A stretch of DNA of 64,000 nt from Mycolicibacterium sp. TUM20985. GTDB lineage: Bacteria > Actinomycetota > Actinomycetes > Mycobacteriales > Mycobacteriaceae. Positions 37,488-49,176 of the stretch are shown here, piece by piece. The first letter of the stretch is position 1. The number at the start of each line of letters is the position of its first letter. The stretch is taken from assembly GCF_030295745.1 (NCBI RefSeq), contig NZ_AP027291.1:1736001-1800000 (forward strand). The letters are read 5' to 3'. The position numbers and the translations under genes were made by a program. The notes beneath the pieces are model-generated. The model worked only from the letters and a program-made list of their open reading frames with translations, was not told the DNA's origin and ran no database searches.

Positions 37488-37703
37488 ATGCGAGGTAGCG
37501 GAATCATCGGCACGATCGTGCTCGTCTGGCTGCTCATCGGCGTCTTCGCCGCCTACCAGCGGGACTACTTCAAGTCCACCGAAACGAGCTGTGCCACAGC
37601 GGGAAGCATCGCGCTGACCGTGGTCGCGGGTCCGCTCAACTACGTGGGCGCCAACCCGAAGGTGGCCGACTGCAACGTGAACGTTCCGCAGCCCAGCCAG
37701 TAG
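37488..37703 (+). CDS. Small hypothetical membrane protein, 71 residues
   Basis: Begins MRGSGIIGTIVLVWLLIGVF, one N-terminal membrane helix, followed by a short outside part with two cysteines (ETSCATAG and ADCNVNV) that could form a disulfide. The ribosome site TGGAGG lies seven bases before the ATG. It converges on the TetR gene (5 bp). The function is unknown, but the start signal and codon use support a real gene. Confidence 0.7.
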   Translation: MRGSGIIGTIVLVWLLIGVFAAYQRDYFKSTETSCATAGSIALTVVAGPLNYVGANPKVADCNVNVPQPSQ

Positions 37704-37708
37704 CGTCG

Positions 37709-38326
37709 CTAGCCGCGGCGGGCGGGCGCGAGCGCGGCGAGCGTCATCGCCCTGAGCACCGCGCGCGACGATTCCCGCACCGCGCCCGGTCGCACGCTGT
37801 GCGGGGTGGAGTTGATCAGCCCGAAGGCGGCGTGCGCCATCAGCCTCGCATCGCCCTCGTCCACACCGGGGTCCAGGCGACGGAGCACGTCGACCCAAAT
37901 CTCGACGTACTGCCGCTGCGCGCGCCGCACCTGGCGCTTGGCGGCGGCCGGTAGGTGGGCCAGGTCGCGGTCCTGGATGCGGATCAGATCGGGTTCGGTG
38001 AACGCGAAATCCAGGTGAAAGTCGACCAGACCGTCCAGCGCGGAGGTCGGTTCGGCATGGGCGGCGACGACCTCGCGCGCGCCAGCCAGCAGTCGGGTGC
38101 TGATGCCGACGAGGAGTTCGACGAGCAACGCTTCCTTGTTGGGGAAGTGACGGTAGACCGCCGGGCCCGTCACACCGGCCGCGGCGCCGATGTCCTCGAG
38201 CCGGACGGCCAGGTATCCGTGTTCGGCCACGAGACGCTCCGCTGCGGCGATCAATTGGGAGCGACGGTCCGACTTGGCCTTGCTGCGTCGGGTCACCGGC
38301 GCGGTCGACGGTGGGTTCTGCACCAT
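37709..38326 (-). CDS. TetR-family transcriptional regulator (Rv2506 homologue)
   Basis: A 205-residue repressor-type protein. The helix-turn-helix lies at about residues 20-65: RRSQLIAAAERLVAEHGYLA, VRLEDIGAAAGVTGPAVYRHF, where the longer strings run on. The C-terminal half is the ligand-binding domain. ATG 38326 has GGGAGGGGCGGG just upstream. It is divergent from the accD1 operon, with two matching palindromes between them, so it very likely controls that operon and itself, with an acyl-CoA as the plausible ligand (inference). Confidence 0.87.
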   Translation of the reverse strand: MVQNPPSTAPVTRRSKAKSDRRSQLIAAAERLVAEHGYLAVRLEDIGAAAGVTGPAVYRHFPNKEALLVELLVGISTRLLAGAREVVAAHAEPTSALDGLVDFHLDFAFTEPDLIRIQDRDLAHLPAAAKRQVRRAQRQYVEIWVDVLRRLDPGVDEGDARLMAHAAFGLINSTPHSVRPGAVRESSRAVLRAMTLAALAPARRG

Positions 38327-38356
38327 CCCGCCCCTCCCGCGCTGGTAGACATTTCG

Positions 38357-39967
<1,611 letters not shown>

Positions 39968-39971
39968 CCGG

Positions 39972-41969
39972 GTGACCATCAAGAGCTTCGACACCGTCCT
40001 GGTCGCCAATCGAGGCGAGATCGCGGTCCGGGTCATCCGCACGTTGCGCGCTATGGGAATCCGGTCCGTCGCCGTCTTCAGCGATGCCGACGCAGGAGCC
40101 CGCCACGTCGCCGAGGCCGACGAGGCGGTGCGCCTGGGTCCGGCGCCCGCACGACAGAGCTACCTGGACATCGACGCCGTCGTCGCTGCGGCAGTCCGCA
40201 CCGGCGCGCAGGCGGTGCACCCCGGGTACGGATTCCTTTCGGAGAACGCCGATTTCGCGGCCGCGCTGGCAGATGCGGGCATCACGTTCATCGGGCCGCC
40301 CGCCCACGCGATCGCGACCATGGGTGACAAGATCACCGCCAAGGACACCGTGGCGCGCTTCGGGGTGCCGGTGGTACCCGGTGTCGCCCGCCCCGGCCTG
40401 ACCGACACCGAACTGGTCGCCGCCGCCGACGAGATCGGCTATCCCGTCCTAGTCAAGCCGTCCGCAGGTGGCGGCGGGAAGGGCATGCGCATGGTCGAGC
40501 GGTCGGCTGACATGCCCTCCGCCTTGACGAGCGCTCGTCGCGAATCGGCCGCCGCCTTCGGTGACGACACCCTGTTCCTGGAGCGATTCGTGTTGGTGCC
40601 CAGGCACATCGAGGTGCAGGTGCTCGCCGACGGCCACGGCAACGTGATCCATCTCGGCGAACGTGAGTGCAGTCTGCAGCGCCGCCATCAGAAGGTGATC
40701 GAAGAGGCGCCGTCACCACTGCTCGACCCCGCCACCCGTGCCCGCATCGGTGCGGCCGCATGCGATACCGCCCGCAGCGTCGCCTACATCGGAGCGGGGA
40801 CCGTCGAGTTCATCGTCGGTGCAGCCGACCCGGACGAGTTCTTCTTCATGGAGATGAACACCCGGCTGCAGGTGGAACACCCCGTGACGGAGGAAGTCAC
40901 GGGGTGGGACCTGGTCGAGTGGCAGATCCGCATCGCCGCCGGGGAAGAGCTCACCGCTCGCCAGGACGACATCGTGATGACCGGACACGCCATCGAGGCC
41001 CGCGTATACGCCGAGGATCCGGCCCACGGCTTCCTACCGACGGGTGGTGCCGTGCTGGCCGTCCGCGAGCCGCACGGGCCGGGAATACGGATCGATTCCG
41101 GTCTCTTCGCCGGCACCATGGTCGGCAGCGACTACGACCCGATGCTCGCCAAGGTGATCGCCCACGGCACCGACCGCGCTCACGCGTTGCGCACCCTCGA
41201 CCGGGCACTGGCCCGCACCGCCGTCCTCGGCGTGGCCACGAACGTCGACTTCCTCCGCTTCCTGCTCGCCGACCCCGACGTTCAGCGGGGGCGGCTCGAC
41301 ACCGGACTGCTGGATCGGCGGGTGGAGGACTTCACGGGAGCCGCGGCCGGGGACGAGGAGTTCGCCGCCGCCGCGGCCTATCGCTGGCTACGCGGCTTCG
41401 AGGCGGCCGCCGGGGACCTGTGGTCGGTGCCGTCGGGATGGCGGATGGGCCAGCGGGCGGCGACCGTGCTCCGCTTGCGCTCGGGCGAGCGCACCGACCA
41501 CGTTCGCATCGTCGGTCATCCCGATGCGGCCACGGTGACCGTCGAAGACGGTGGAACATGCACGTTGACAGCGTGTCTCGACGGGGATGCGCTGACCGTT
41601 ACCCTCGACGGCCGACGGGCCCGCTACCGCGTCGCCGACGCCGACCACCTGATCTGGCTGGCAGGGGATGACGGAGTCGTCCGGCTCGAGGAGTTGCACG
41701 AGGCTCCGGTGCGGCCCGACGACGAGCACAGTGGTGACGCCGAACTGGTCAGCCCGATGCCGGGTTCGGTCGTCGCCATCGGCGTGGAGGATGGGGCGAC
41801 GGCGACGGCGGGCACGGTCGTCGTGACCGTGGAGGCCATGAAGATGGAACACACGCTGTCGGCACCCGTCGACGGTGTCGTCGAACTACTCGTCGCCGTT
41901 GGCGATCAGGTCAAGGTGGGCCAACCGCTGGCTCGTATCACCGCCCAACTGGAGGAGTCTCAGCCATGA
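39972..41969 (+). CDS. accA1: Acyl-CoA carboxylase biotin carboxylase/biotin carrier (alpha) subunit AccA1
   Basis: A 665-residue protein close to Rv2501c. The biotin carboxylase domain spans about 1-450 ([19 protein letters not shown]-grasp [37 protein letters not shown]). The biotin carrier domain is at the C-terminus, with biotinyl Lys624 in EAMKMEH. It uses ATP and bicarbonate to carboxylate biotin for AccD1. It starts at GTG 39972, 4 bp after the accD1 stop, and its own stop overlaps fadE19 by 4 bp. Confidence 0.94.
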   Translation: MTIKSFDTVLVANRGEIAVRVIRTLRAMGIRSVAVFSDADAGARHVAEADEAVRLGPAPARQSYLDIDAVVAAAVRTGAQAVHPGYGFLSENADFAAALADAGITFIGPPAHAIATMGDKITAKDTVARFGVPVVPGVARPGLTDTELVAAADEIGYPVLVKPSAGGGGKGMRMVERSADMPSALTSARRESAAAFGDDTLFLERFVLVPRHIEVQVLADGHGNVIHLGERECSLQRRHQKVIEEAPSPLLDPATRARIGAAACDTARSVAYIGAGTVEFIVGAADPDEFFFMEMNTRLQVEHPVTEEVTGWDLVEWQIRIAAGEELTARQDDIVMTGHAIEARVYAEDPAHGFLPTGGAVLAVREPHGPGIRIDSGLFAGTMVGSDYDPMLAKVIAHGTDRAHALRTLDRALARTAVLGVATNVDFLRFLLADPDVQRGRLDTGLLDRRVEDFTGAAAGDEEFAAAAAYRWLRGFEAAAGDLWSVPSGWRMGQRAATVLRLRSGERTDHVRIVGHPDAATVTVEDGGTCTLTACLDGDALTVTLDGRRARYRVADADHLIWLAGDDGVVRLEELHEAPVRPDDEHSGDAELVSPMPGSVVAIGVEDGATATAGTVVVTVEAMKMEHTLSAPVDGVVELLVAVGDQVKVGQPLARITAQLEESQP

Positions 41970-43126
41970 CTGACTTTCTGTCCACCGGCACGCTGCCCGA
42001 CCACTACGAGCAGCTGGCCAAGACCGTCCGCGACTTCGCCAGAAGCGTCGTTGCACCCGTGTCTGCGAAACACGATGCTGAGCACTCCTTTCCGTACGAG
42101 GTGGTCTCGGGAATGGCGGAAATGGGGCTGTTCGGGCTGCCGTTCCCCGAGGAGTACGGCGGCATGGGCGGTGACTACTTCGCACTCTGCCTGGCCCTCG
42201 AGGAGTTGGGCAAGGTCGACCAGAGTGTCGCCATCACTCTCGAGGCGGGGGTGTCACTGGGCGCCATGCCCGTCTACCGCTTCGGCAACGATGCCCAGAA
42301 GCAGGAGTGGTTGCCGCTGTTGGCCAGTGGCAAGGCGCTCGGTGCGTTCGGGCTCACCGAGGCGGGCGGCGGCACCGACGCCGGGGCCACCAAGACCACG
42401 GCCAAGCTGGACGACGGCCACTGGGTGATCAACGGCTCCAAGCAGTTCATCACCAACTCGGGTACCGACATCACCAAGCTGGTGACCGTCACCGCGGTGA
42501 CGGGCGAAGTCGATGGGCGCAAGCAGATTTCGTCGATCCTGGTGCCGGTCCCGACGGAGGGTTTCACGGCCCAGCCCGCGTATGACAAGGTCGGCTGGAA
42601 CGCATCGGATACCCATCCGTTGAGCTTCGACGACGTGCGCGTGCCCGAAGAGAACCTACTCGGCGAGCGTGGTCGCGGCTATGCCAACTTCCTCCGGATT
42701 CTCGACGAGGGCCGCATCGCGATCGCCGCCCTGTCGGTGGGTGTCGCTCAGGGATGTGTCGACGAGTGCGTGCGCTACGCCAAGGAGCGTGAGGCGTTCG
42801 GCGCCGCGATCGGCACCTACCAGGCCATCGCCTTCAAGGTCGCCCGCATGGAGGCCCGGGCCCACATCGCCCGTACGGCCTACTACGACGCGGCCGCACT
42901 GATGTTGGCGGGCAAGCCATTCAAGAAGGAGGCCGCGATCGCCAAGATGGTGGCCAGCGAAGCCGCCATGGACAACGCCCGCGACGGTACCCAGATCTTC
43001 GGCGGCTACGGGTTCATCAACGAGTACCCCGTCGCCCGGCACTACCGGGACAGCAAGATCCTCGAAATCGGTGAGGGCACGACCGAAGTGCAGTTGATGC
43101 TGATCGCGCGTCAGGTCGGACTGTGA
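41966..43126 (+). CDS. fadE19: Acyl-CoA dehydrogenase FadE19 (isovaleryl/short-branched type)
   Basis: A 386-residue flavoenzyme making a double bond at C2-C3 of an acyl-CoA. Motifs: [17 protein letters not shown], the FAD/substrate loop [13 protein letters not shown], the C-terminal [19 protein letters not shown], then the catalytic-base segment with EGTTE (Glu at about 369). In this operon it probably supplies the carboxylase substrate (methylcrotonyl-CoA or similar). It overlaps accA1 and the following gene by 4 bp each. Confidence 0.93.
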   Translation: MTDFLSTGTLPDHYEQLAKTVRDFARSVVAPVSAKHDAEHSFPYEVVSGMAEMGLFGLPFPEEYGGMGGDYFALCLALEELGKVDQSVAITLEAGVSLGAMPVYRFGNDAQKQEWLPLLASGKALGAFGLTEAGGGTDAGATKTTAKLDDGHWVINGSKQFITNSGTDITKLVTVTAVTGEVDGRKQISSILVPVPTEGFTAQPAYDKVGWNASDTHPLSFDDVRVPEENLLGERGRGYANFLRILDEGRIAIAALSVGVAQGCVDECVRYAKEREAFGAAIGTYQAIAFKVARMEARAHIARTAYYDAAALMLAGKPFKKEAAIAKMVASEAAMDNARDGTQIFGGYGFINEYPVARHYRDSKILEIGEGTTEVQLMLIARQVGL

Positions 43127-43623
43127 CCGACAAGAAGGTCGTCGTGCAGCGGGGGCTGTGGTTCGAGGAGTTCGAACCGGGGGTGCTGTACCAACATCGG
43201 CCGGGCCGCACCGTCACCGAGGCCGACAACGTCCTGTTCACCACGCTCACGATGAACACGCAGGCGCTGCACCTGGACGCCGCCTTCTCGGAGGCGTTGC
43301 CGCCGTTCAACCAACGGCTGGTGAACTCCATGTTCACGCTGTCGACGCTGGTCGGTCTGTCGGTCGCGCAGTTGACGCAGGGCACCATCGTCGGGAACCT
43401 GGGGTTCAGCGACGTCGCGTTCCCGAAACCGCTGTTCCATGGCGACACCCTGTACGCCGAGACCGAGGTGACCGACAAGCGGGAATCCAGGAGCCGGCCG
43501 GGGGAGGGCATCGTGACCTTCGCGCACACCGGTCGCAACCAGCACGGTGACGTCGTGGCCACGGCCTCGCGAAAGACGATGGTGCGCAAGCATCCTGGCG
43601 GCGATACGGCGGGAGTGGGCTGA
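43123..43623 (+). CDS. MaoC-like hot-dog dehydratase (Rv2499c homologue)
   Basis: A 166-residue single hot-dog protein starting at GTG 43123, overlapping fadE19. The sequence has the MaoC arrangement GRTVTEADNVLFTTLTMNTQ, HLDAAFSEA, then GNLGFSDVAFPKPLFHGDTLYAET (parts cited). MaoC proteins hydrate 2-enoyl-CoA. The classical catalytic Asp/His pair is seen as T-MNTQALHLD, slightly divergent. It probably hydrates a mesaconyl- or glutaconyl-type CoA intermediate before the citE product acts; the exact reaction is inferred. Confidence 0.85.
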   Translation: MTDKKVVVQRGLWFEEFEPGVLYQHRPGRTVTEADNVLFTTLTMNTQALHLDAAFSEALPPFNQRLVNSMFTLSTLVGLSVAQLTQGTIVGNLGFSDVAFPKPLFHGDTLYAETEVTDKRESRSRPGEGIVTFAHTGRNQHGDVVATASRKTMVRKHPGGDTAGVG

Positions 43624-44435
43624 TGGCGCTCGCCGACAACGGGCCGGGCTGGCTATTCTGCCCGGCCGACCGCCCCGAGCGGTTCGAAAAGGCCGCCGCC
43701 GCAGCGGACGTCGTGATCCTCGACCTCGAGGACGGCGTTGCGGCCAAGGACCGGGAGTCCGCCCGCACCGCGCTGCTGGAGACGAGACTCGACCCCGGCC
43801 GGACCGTCGTGCGGGTCAACCCGGTGGGCACCGCCGATCACGCCCTCGACGTCGCCGCCCTGGGACGCACCGAGTACCGCACCGTGATGCTGGCCAAGAG
43901 CGAGACTCCGGAGCAGATCGGTTCGTTGGCTCCCCTCGACGTGGTGGTCTTGATCGAGACCCCCTTGGCGGCGCTGTCGGTCGCCGAGCTGGCGCGGGTG
44001 GACAACGCCGTGGCCGTGATGTGGGGCGCCGAGGACCTGTTCGCGGTCCTGGGCGGCACCGCCAACCGCCACCCCGACGGCAGCTATCGCGATGTCGCGA
44101 AACACGTTCGCTCGCAGAGTCTTCTCGCGGCCAAGGCCTACGGCCGGTTGGCGTTGGACTCGGTGTACCTCGACATCAGGGATCTGGAGGGGCTCCGCGC
44201 CGAGACCGATGACGCGGTGGCAGTCGGCTTCGACGCGAAGGTCGCCATCCATCCGACCCAGGTCGCGGTGATCAGGGCCGGCTACACCCCGACCGCCGAG
44301 CAGGTGCGCTGGGCGCGGGCCGTCCTCGACGCGGCGCGTTCGGAGCGGGGCGTGTTCCAGTTCGACGGCCAGATGGTGGACATGCCGGTGCTGCGTCGCG
44401 CTCAGCGGATCGTCCACCTGGCTCCCGCCGAATAG
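43623..44435 (+). CDS. citE: CitE-like beta-hydroxyacyl-CoA lyase (Rv2498c homologue)
   Basis: A 270-residue TIM-barrel lyase of the HpcH/CitE family. Motifs: ILDLEDGVAAKDRESAR, VVRVNPVGT (substrate arginine), IETPLAALS, WGAEDLFAVLGG (metal-binding acid) and AIHPTQVAVI. The M. tuberculosis homologue has been described as acting in leucine catabolism and itaconate (citramalyl-CoA) dissimilation, which fits the carboxylase and FadE genes upstream. Its ATG shares one base with the previous stop. It is the last gene of the operon; the bkd genes found next in M. tuberculosis are absent. Confidence 0.9.
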   Translation: MALADNGPGWLFCPADRPERFEKAAAAADVVILDLEDGVAAKDRESARTALLETRLDPGRTVVRVNPVGTADHALDVAALGRTEYRTVMLAKSETPEQIGSLAPLDVVVLIETPLAALSVAELARVDNAVAVMWGAEDLFAVLGGTANRHPDGSYRDVAKHVRSQSLLAAKAYGRLALDSVYLDIRDLEGLRAETDDAVAVGFDAKVAIHPTQVAVIRAGYTPTAEQVRWARAVLDAARSERGVFQFDGQMVDMPVLRRAQRIVHLAPAE

Positions 44436-44439
44436 CCCG

Positions 44440-45192
44440 CTACTTCTGCTTCGCAGCAGCCAATCTGGCTGCGAATTCCGGTGATTCGATGGACTGCGCC
44501 TGAGGTCCGAGCTCGATGTCGACTGCCATGCGGTGTTGTTCGGTGTCGACGGTGCCGGGATTGGCGGTCGCCCGCATCGACGCCTTAGTGGCGATCACGA
44601 CGTCACGCGGTGCCGACGCGGGTCCCGCCGCCAGTTCACGCGCCGCCGCCACGGGATCGTCGGAGACCTGCAGCGCCAGTCCGTACCGCACCGACGCCTC
44701 GGCGTCGAATCGCATCCCGAACAGCAGGGAGGCGCGCGCGACCTGCGGGCCGACCGCACGCTGGAGCATCCAGGTGGCGCCCCCACCGGGGTGGATGCCG
44801 AGCTTCTGGAACCGCGGGTCGTACAGGGCGGCCGGACCCGAGATGCGGACGTCAGCCGCGAGCGCCAGGTTCAGCCCGGCCCCGACGGCGGCTCCGTTCA
44901 CCGCGGCGATCGTCGGCAGCGCGCAGTTGGCCACGGCCAGGAAGCCGTCGTAGATCACCCTGAGGCCGTCCGCGGCCGCCGCGCCGAGGGCCGTCAGGTC
45001 GGCACCCGCGCAGAACGCCTTACCCGCACCGGTGACGATGACCGCGTGGACGCCGGGATCGTTCTCGGCGGCGTCGACCGCGGCGCGCAACGCCGCGGAG
45101 ATCTCCGCGGTGACTGCGTTGCGGCGATCGGGATCGTTGACCGTGATGAGGGCGACGCGGTCTAGGACCTGCGTCAGTACGAGATCGGGCAC
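44440..45192 (-). CDS. Enoyl-CoA hydratase/isomerase (crotonase) family protein, atypical active site
   Basis: A 250-residue crotonase-fold protein with the CoA-ester oxyanion segment [14 protein letters not shown] and [19 protein letters not shown]. The two glutamates of true hydratases are missing: the GCELA position reads GLNLA and the PE position lacks any Glu ([15 protein letters not shown]). It may therefore be an isomerase, a hydrolase or another crotonase type. GTG 45192 gives the usual N-terminus; the frame is open to 45246. It faces the end of the accD1-citE operon (4 bp gap). Confidence 0.82.
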   Translation of the reverse strand: MPDLVLTQVLDRVALITVNDPDRRNAVTAEISAALRAAVDAAENDPGVHAVIVTGAGKAFCAGADLTALGAAAADGLRVIYDGFLAVANCALPTIAAVNGAAVGAGLNLALAADVRISGPAALYDPRFQKLGIHPGGGATWMLQRAVGPQVARASLLFGMRFDAEASVRYGLALQVSDDPVAAARELAAGPASAPRDVVIATKASMRATANPGTVDTEQHRMAVDIELGPQAQSIESPEFAARLAAAKQK

Positions 45193-45433
45193 GAGGTCGA
45201 GGGTAGTGACCGGCCGTGATGTCGTCGCGACCGGCCACGGCGCCACGACGACATGCGTAGGCTCAGGGGTGAGCCGCTTCGTCGTCGACGATGAGTCGTG
45301 CGGAATCCCGTGCGAGTGACATCAACGTGGATTCGATCCGACTGTCGTTTCGCTTCGCGCGACGGCGTTCTCCAATCGAGAAGGATCGCTTGATGGCCCG
45401 CAATCATCGCGCATCGTCGTCGGCGGTCGGGGC

Positions 45434-45928
45434 GTGACCGCCGCACCGTCGCGACGCACCGCGAGCCCCGTCCGCCTGACCCTGTGCAGCCAGCTCGGCC
45501 GCCGGGTCGACGGCGCGTGGTGGCCGCACTCCAACCGGCTGGCCAGGGAGCTCCCAGAGCTCGTCGGGGTGCTGTACGGACGGCTCGGTGAAGTCGTCGA
45601 CATCTCGGTCAACTGGTCGATGTCGGAGAACCTGCCTGATCTGAATTCGCGGCACTGGCAGAACAAGCATCAGCATCTGATGACGGTGACGGGTCGCGAT
45701 GCCTGCGCCAACCTGCTGATCATCCCGAGTCTGACACCGGGGACGTTGGCGGGGCTGCTGCTACGGATCGCGGCGGGACTGCCCCTGAGCGCCGAGCATC
45801 AGGCGACCCCGCTGTTCCGCACCGCCGCCGAGATCCTCGACGCGGCCAGGGGCGACGGAGCTTTGCCGCCGGTACCCGTGCCAACCGACGCGGGCCGGGC
45901 CAGAGGCCGCCGCAAGGCGACGCCCTAG
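45434..45928 (+). CDS. DUF5994 family protein
   Basis: A 164-residue protein starting at GTG 45434. The conserved VDGAWWPHSNRLARELPELV followed by VDISVNWSM and LLIIPSLTPGTLAGLLLRIA is the pattern of actinobacterial DUF5994 proteins, which are often found near regulators or stress genes. The function is unknown. The C-terminus is Arg/Ala-rich and probably unstructured. It converges on the acyl-AMP ligase gene with 13 bp between ends. Confidence 0.72.
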   Translation: MTAAPSRRTASPVRLTLCSQLGRRVDGAWWPHSNRLARELPELVGVLYGRLGEVVDISVNWSMSENLPDLNSRHWQNKHQHLMTVTGRDACANLLIIPSLTPGTLAGLLLRIAAGLPLSAEHQATPLFRTAAEILDAARGDGALPPVPVPTDAGRARGRRKATP

Positions 45929-45941
45929 CCGACCGATACGC

Positions 45942-47576
45942 CTAGCTCACCAGCGACAACGCGTGGGCCCGCCGGAGCTTGCCCGACGGCGTCTTCGGGA
46001 TGACGCCCGGCTGGAGCACGACGACGTTGCGAGGCCGGACGTCGACGTCGGCAAAGACCTCGTGGGCCACCTGACGCTCGATGCGGCGCACCTGCACGGG
46101 GTCCGCGAAGTCATTGGATTCGACGGCGACGGCGAAGGTCTCCCGCGACAGGCCGGCATCCAGGCGCACCGCCACCGAACAACCCGGTCGCACACCCGAG
46201 ACGCGGGTAGCCGCACGTTCGATGTCGGTCGGGTAGATGTTCTTGCCCGCCATGATGATGACGTCCTTCACCCTGCCGCAGACGACGATGTCGCCGACCT
46301 CGGTCAGGTAACCCATGTCGCCGGTGTCGTACCAACCCATGTCGTCCTGCGCTCCGATGAAACCGGCCATCGTGATGTAACCCGTGGTGACCGGCTTGCC
46401 GCGGACCTGGATCACGCCGACCGCGCGGGTGGGCAGCACCCCGCTGTCCTCGTCGACGATGCGTGCCTCCAGGCCCTCGATCGGCTGACCGAGCGAGACC
46501 AGGCGTCGGGTGTTGCCCTTGGTGGCGGGAACGGCGCGATGCAGCACGGCCAGCAGATCGGCGTCGACTTCGTCGACGACCATCCCCGCACCGCACTCGG
46601 TGAACGACACGGCGACGGTCGTCTCGGCCATGCCGTAGGCCGGCACGATCGACTCCCGCCGCAAACCGAACGGGGCACCCGCCTCGCACAGATCTTCGAC
46701 GTCGGCCGGGTCGACCTGTTCGGCTCCGGAGAGTGCCCAGCGCAGCGACGACAGGTCGAACTGACCCGCGGTGGCCTGCCTGCGTAGGCGTTTGGCCAGC
46801 AGGTTGTAGGCGAAGTTGGGGGCCGCCGTCATGGTGCCCTTGTACTTGTCGATGAGCTTGGCCCACAGCAGGATGTCGTGCAGGAAGTCCATCGGCGTGA
46901 CCTTGACGAGCTCGGCACCGAAGTACATCGGCACGGTGAGGAAGCCGGTCATGCCCATGTCGTGAAAGCACGGCAGCCAGCTGACGATCACGTCGGTGTC
47001 CGGGTCGAAGTGCGCGCCGACGAACATCGACTCCGCATTGGCCACGATGTTGGCGTGGGAGATGCAGACGGCCTTCGGAAAGCCGGTCGAACCGGAGGTC
47101 AGCTGCATCAGCGCGAGGTCGTCGTCGGCGGTGGCCACGGGGTCCACCGCGTCGTGCACCAGCAGGTCCTCCACGGTGAGCACTCGAATTCCGCGCTCGG
47201 CCAGGACTGGCGCCGCGGGCATGAACGGATCGGAGACGATGACGACTCGCGCCTCGATCATCCCGATGACGTCCGTCGTCTCCTGTGCCCACCGCATCAG
47301 GTCGGTCCGGGGAGTGGGCTGGTGCAGCATGGTCAGGCTGGCGCCGCGCATCCAGATGCCTTGCGCGACGGGGGCGATCTCGACCGGTGCGCCGGCCAAT
47401 ACCGCCACGCGATCCCCGTGTCCGATTCCCGCCGCCGCCAGTCCACCTGCGATGCGTCGCGCGCGCTCGTGAACTTCACCCCAGGTGTGTCGCACGGGTG
47501 TCCCAGGGTCGCCCGTGGTCATGCCATTGCGGCTACTGACTGCGTTGGCGAACATGGTGTCAGTGAATGTGCTCAC
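45942..47576 (-). CDS. Fatty-acyl-AMP ligase / acyl-CoA synthetase (FadD, MbtM-like)
   Basis: A 544-residue adenylate-forming enzyme. Motifs: P-loop [58 protein letters not shown], and the C-terminal catalytic lysine in TPSGKLRR. The HDMG...PNFAYNL arrangement is that of fatty-acyl-AMP ligases and recalls MbtM (FadD33) of the mycobactin pathway, so it may load an acyl carrier protein rather than CoA. GTG 47576 has GAAGGA five bases upstream. No PKS, NRPS or carrier gene is adjacent. Confidence 0.86.
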   Translation of the reverse strand: MSTFTDTMFANAVSSRNGMTTGDPGTPVRHTWGEVHERARRIAGGLAAAGIGHGDRVAVLAGAPVEIAPVAQGIWMRGASLTMLHQPTPRTDLMRWAQETTDVIGMIEARVVIVSDPFMPAAPVLAERGIRVLTVEDLLVHDAVDPVATADDDLALMQLTSGSTGFPKAVCISHANIVANAESMFVGAHFDPDTDVIVSWLPCFHDMGMTGFLTVPMYFGAELVKVTPMDFLHDILLWAKLIDKYKGTMTAAPNFAYNLLAKRLRRQATAGQFDLSSLRWALSGAEQVDPADVEDLCEAGAPFGLRRESIVPAYGMAETTVAVSFTECGAGMVVDEVDADLLAVLHRAVPATKGNTRRLVSLGQPIEGLEARIVDEDSGVLPTRAVGVIQVRGKPVTTGYITMAGFIGAQDDMGWYDTGDMGYLTEVGDIVVCGRVKDVIIMAGKNIYPTDIERAATRVSGVRPGCSVAVRLDAGLSRETFAVAVESNDFADPVQVRRIERQVAHEVFADVDVRPRNVVVLQPGVIPKTPSGKLRRAHALSLVS

Positions 47577-48079
47577 AGGAATCCTTCTGGCTTTGGCGCG
47601 TTGGCGGCGATGCAGGTCATGATCGTCGAGCAGTCCTCAGTCGAGCACCTACGAGAGGTAGCGCGGGGACTAGGCGCCAGTGCCGCGGCGTGCAGCACGG
47701 AGGACATCATCCTCGACCCTCGCGGGCGGTGATGACAGCGGAAGTGTGAACTCCTCTGGCTAATGCCGCGGGGCACGCGGATCCGGGCGATTGCGGTATC
47801 TGGGTCAGTCGGACGCCCTGACTGTACAGAATGAGGCCCTGAATAGAGACCTGGCCCGTCACCGAGGTACCGATCGATGCCGCACCGTCACCTCGCCTCG
47901 ACCAAAGCAACGCCGGGAGGTGTTCGCTAGCTACTGCACACGTCATCACGTTGCCCCTGATTCCTGGTCGGCATCGAAGGATGGTTCGTCATCCCGTGCA
48001 TGGTCTCCGCCGACGGCCCGTGCGGCGCGGCGACGCGCCGTCGGTGACCAAAAAGTGATGGCGGGTGCAGGATGGTCGG
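47577..48079. other. Non-coding stretch upstream of acyl-AMP ligase and dehalogenase
   Basis: About 500 bases with weak coding character on both strands. A perfect 8-bp stem (CCGACGGC at 48010-48017 with GCCGTCGG at 48037-48044) lies near its right end. It probably carries divergent promoters for the ligase and for the dehalogenase. No mobile element or RNA gene is recognised. One plus-strand frame is open from 47791 into the dehalogenase, but its residues are not protein-like. Confidence 0.4.
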
Positions 48080-48184
48080 ATGGACATCTCCAAGTGCACC
48101 GCACTGGTCATCGAGGGCCGCCGCGGCGTGCAGGCCGGCCTCGCCGACGGTGTCACGGCCCTCTACCCACGACTCGCGAACTAG
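48080..48184 (+). CDS. Possible 34-residue ORF coupled to the dehalogenase (leader or SDR remnant)
   Basis: ATG 48080 to TAG 48182-48184, preceded by AGGATGGTCGG. The stop shares a base with the dehalogenase GTG (TAGTG), and that GTG has no ribosome site of its own, so translation of this small frame may feed the main gene. The N-terminus MDISKCTALVIEGRRGV resembles the start of a short-chain dehydrogenase with a spoiled glycine motif, so it may instead be a decayed gene end. Confidence 0.3.
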   Translation: MDISKCTALVIEGRRGVQAGLADGVTALYPRLAN

Positions 48185-49155
48185 TGGGCGTCCTGCGAAC
48201 GCCCGACGACCGATTCGAGCGCCTGCCCGGCCATCCGTTCCCGCCGAATTACGTCCAGGTCGCCACCAAGGGCGTCGACGCCCTCCGCATGCACTACGTG
48301 GACGCGGGTCCCGCGGACGGGCCGGTGGTCCTGCTGCTGCACGGCCAACCGACGTGGTCCTACGTCTACCGCAAGGTGATCGGGGTCCTCGCCGAGGCCG
48401 GAATGAGGGTGATCGCTCCCGACAACATCGGCTACGGTCGCTCCGACAAGCTTACGGACGCAACCGATTACACGTTCGCGCGTCATGTCGACTGGCTGCA
48501 CGACTTCGTCACGGCACTGGACCTGCGCGAGATCACCCTCGTCGCGCAGGACTGGGGCGGACCCCTCGGGTTGAGCGTGCTGGCCCGCGATCAGGGCCGC
48601 TTCGCCCGCGTCGTCGCCACCAACACCATCCTGCACACGTGCGACCCCGCGCTGGAGGGCCAACTCACCTGGGCCCACCACGGAGTGGGCGACGGCAGGA
48701 TGATGTTGCAGGAGACGCTGTTGGACTACGTGGCGTTCTACCAGCGGGCGCCCGACATCGTGCCCAGCCTCTTCTTGAACGCGGTCGCAGGTCCGCTGCC
48801 CGAAGACGTGCGGGCCGCCTACGACGCCCCCTTCCCGAACAAGTCCTACAAGGCGGGTCTGCGTCAGCTCATCGCGCTGATCCCGCTCACCCGCAACGAT
48901 CCGGGCGCGGCCATCGGCCGCGCCACCATGGCCGTGTTGGAGCAGTGGGAGAAGCCATTCCTCACCGCCTACTCCGACGGGGACCCCGCGACCTGCGGCT
49001 GGGATCACGTCTTCCAGCAGCGCGTTCCGGGTGCGCGCGGGCAGAACCACGTGAGCATCACCGGTGCCGGACACTTCGTCCAGGAGCAGCGCGGCGAGGA
49101 ACTTGGCCGCATCGTGGCAGACTTCGTGGCTCACACCTCGCCGCCGACCACCTGA
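48184..49155 (+). CDS. Haloalkane dehalogenase-like alpha/beta hydrolase
   Basis: A 323-residue alpha/beta hydrolase that aligns from its first residues (VGVLRTPDDRF) with Rv2296-type haloalkane dehalogenases (HLD-I). Nucleophile Asp123 lies in VAQDWGG, with the halide-binding Trp124 next to it, and the catalytic His297 lies in GAGHFVQE. The oxyanion segment reads HGQPTWSY, where family members often have HGEPTWSY. It would cleave carbon-halogen bonds by hydrolysis; native substrates of mycobacterial members are uncertain. GTG 48184 is set by homology. Confidence 0.85.
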   Translation: MGVLRTPDDRFERLPGHPFPPNYVQVATKGVDALRMHYVDAGPADGPVVLLLHGQPTWSYVYRKVIGVLAEAGMRVIAPDNIGYGRSDKLTDATDYTFARHVDWLHDFVTALDLREITLVAQDWGGPLGLSVLARDQGRFARVVATNTILHTCDPALEGQLTWAHHGVGDGRMMLQETLLDYVAFYQRAPDIVPSLFLNAVAGPLPEDVRAAYDAPFPNKSYKAGLRQLIALIPLTRNDPGAAIGRATMAVLEQWEKPFLTAYSDGDPATCGWDHVFQQRVPGARGQNHVSITGAGHFVQEQRGEELGRIVADFVAHTSPPTT

Positions 49156-49176
49156 GAGCGGGCTAACACCCTCGGG

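Noticed and set aside
47791..48183. An open frame joined to the dehalogenase from upstream
   Set aside because: The residues are low-quality (Arg/Ser/Thr-rich, no motif), and homology places the true N-terminus at VGVLRTPD (GTG 48184).
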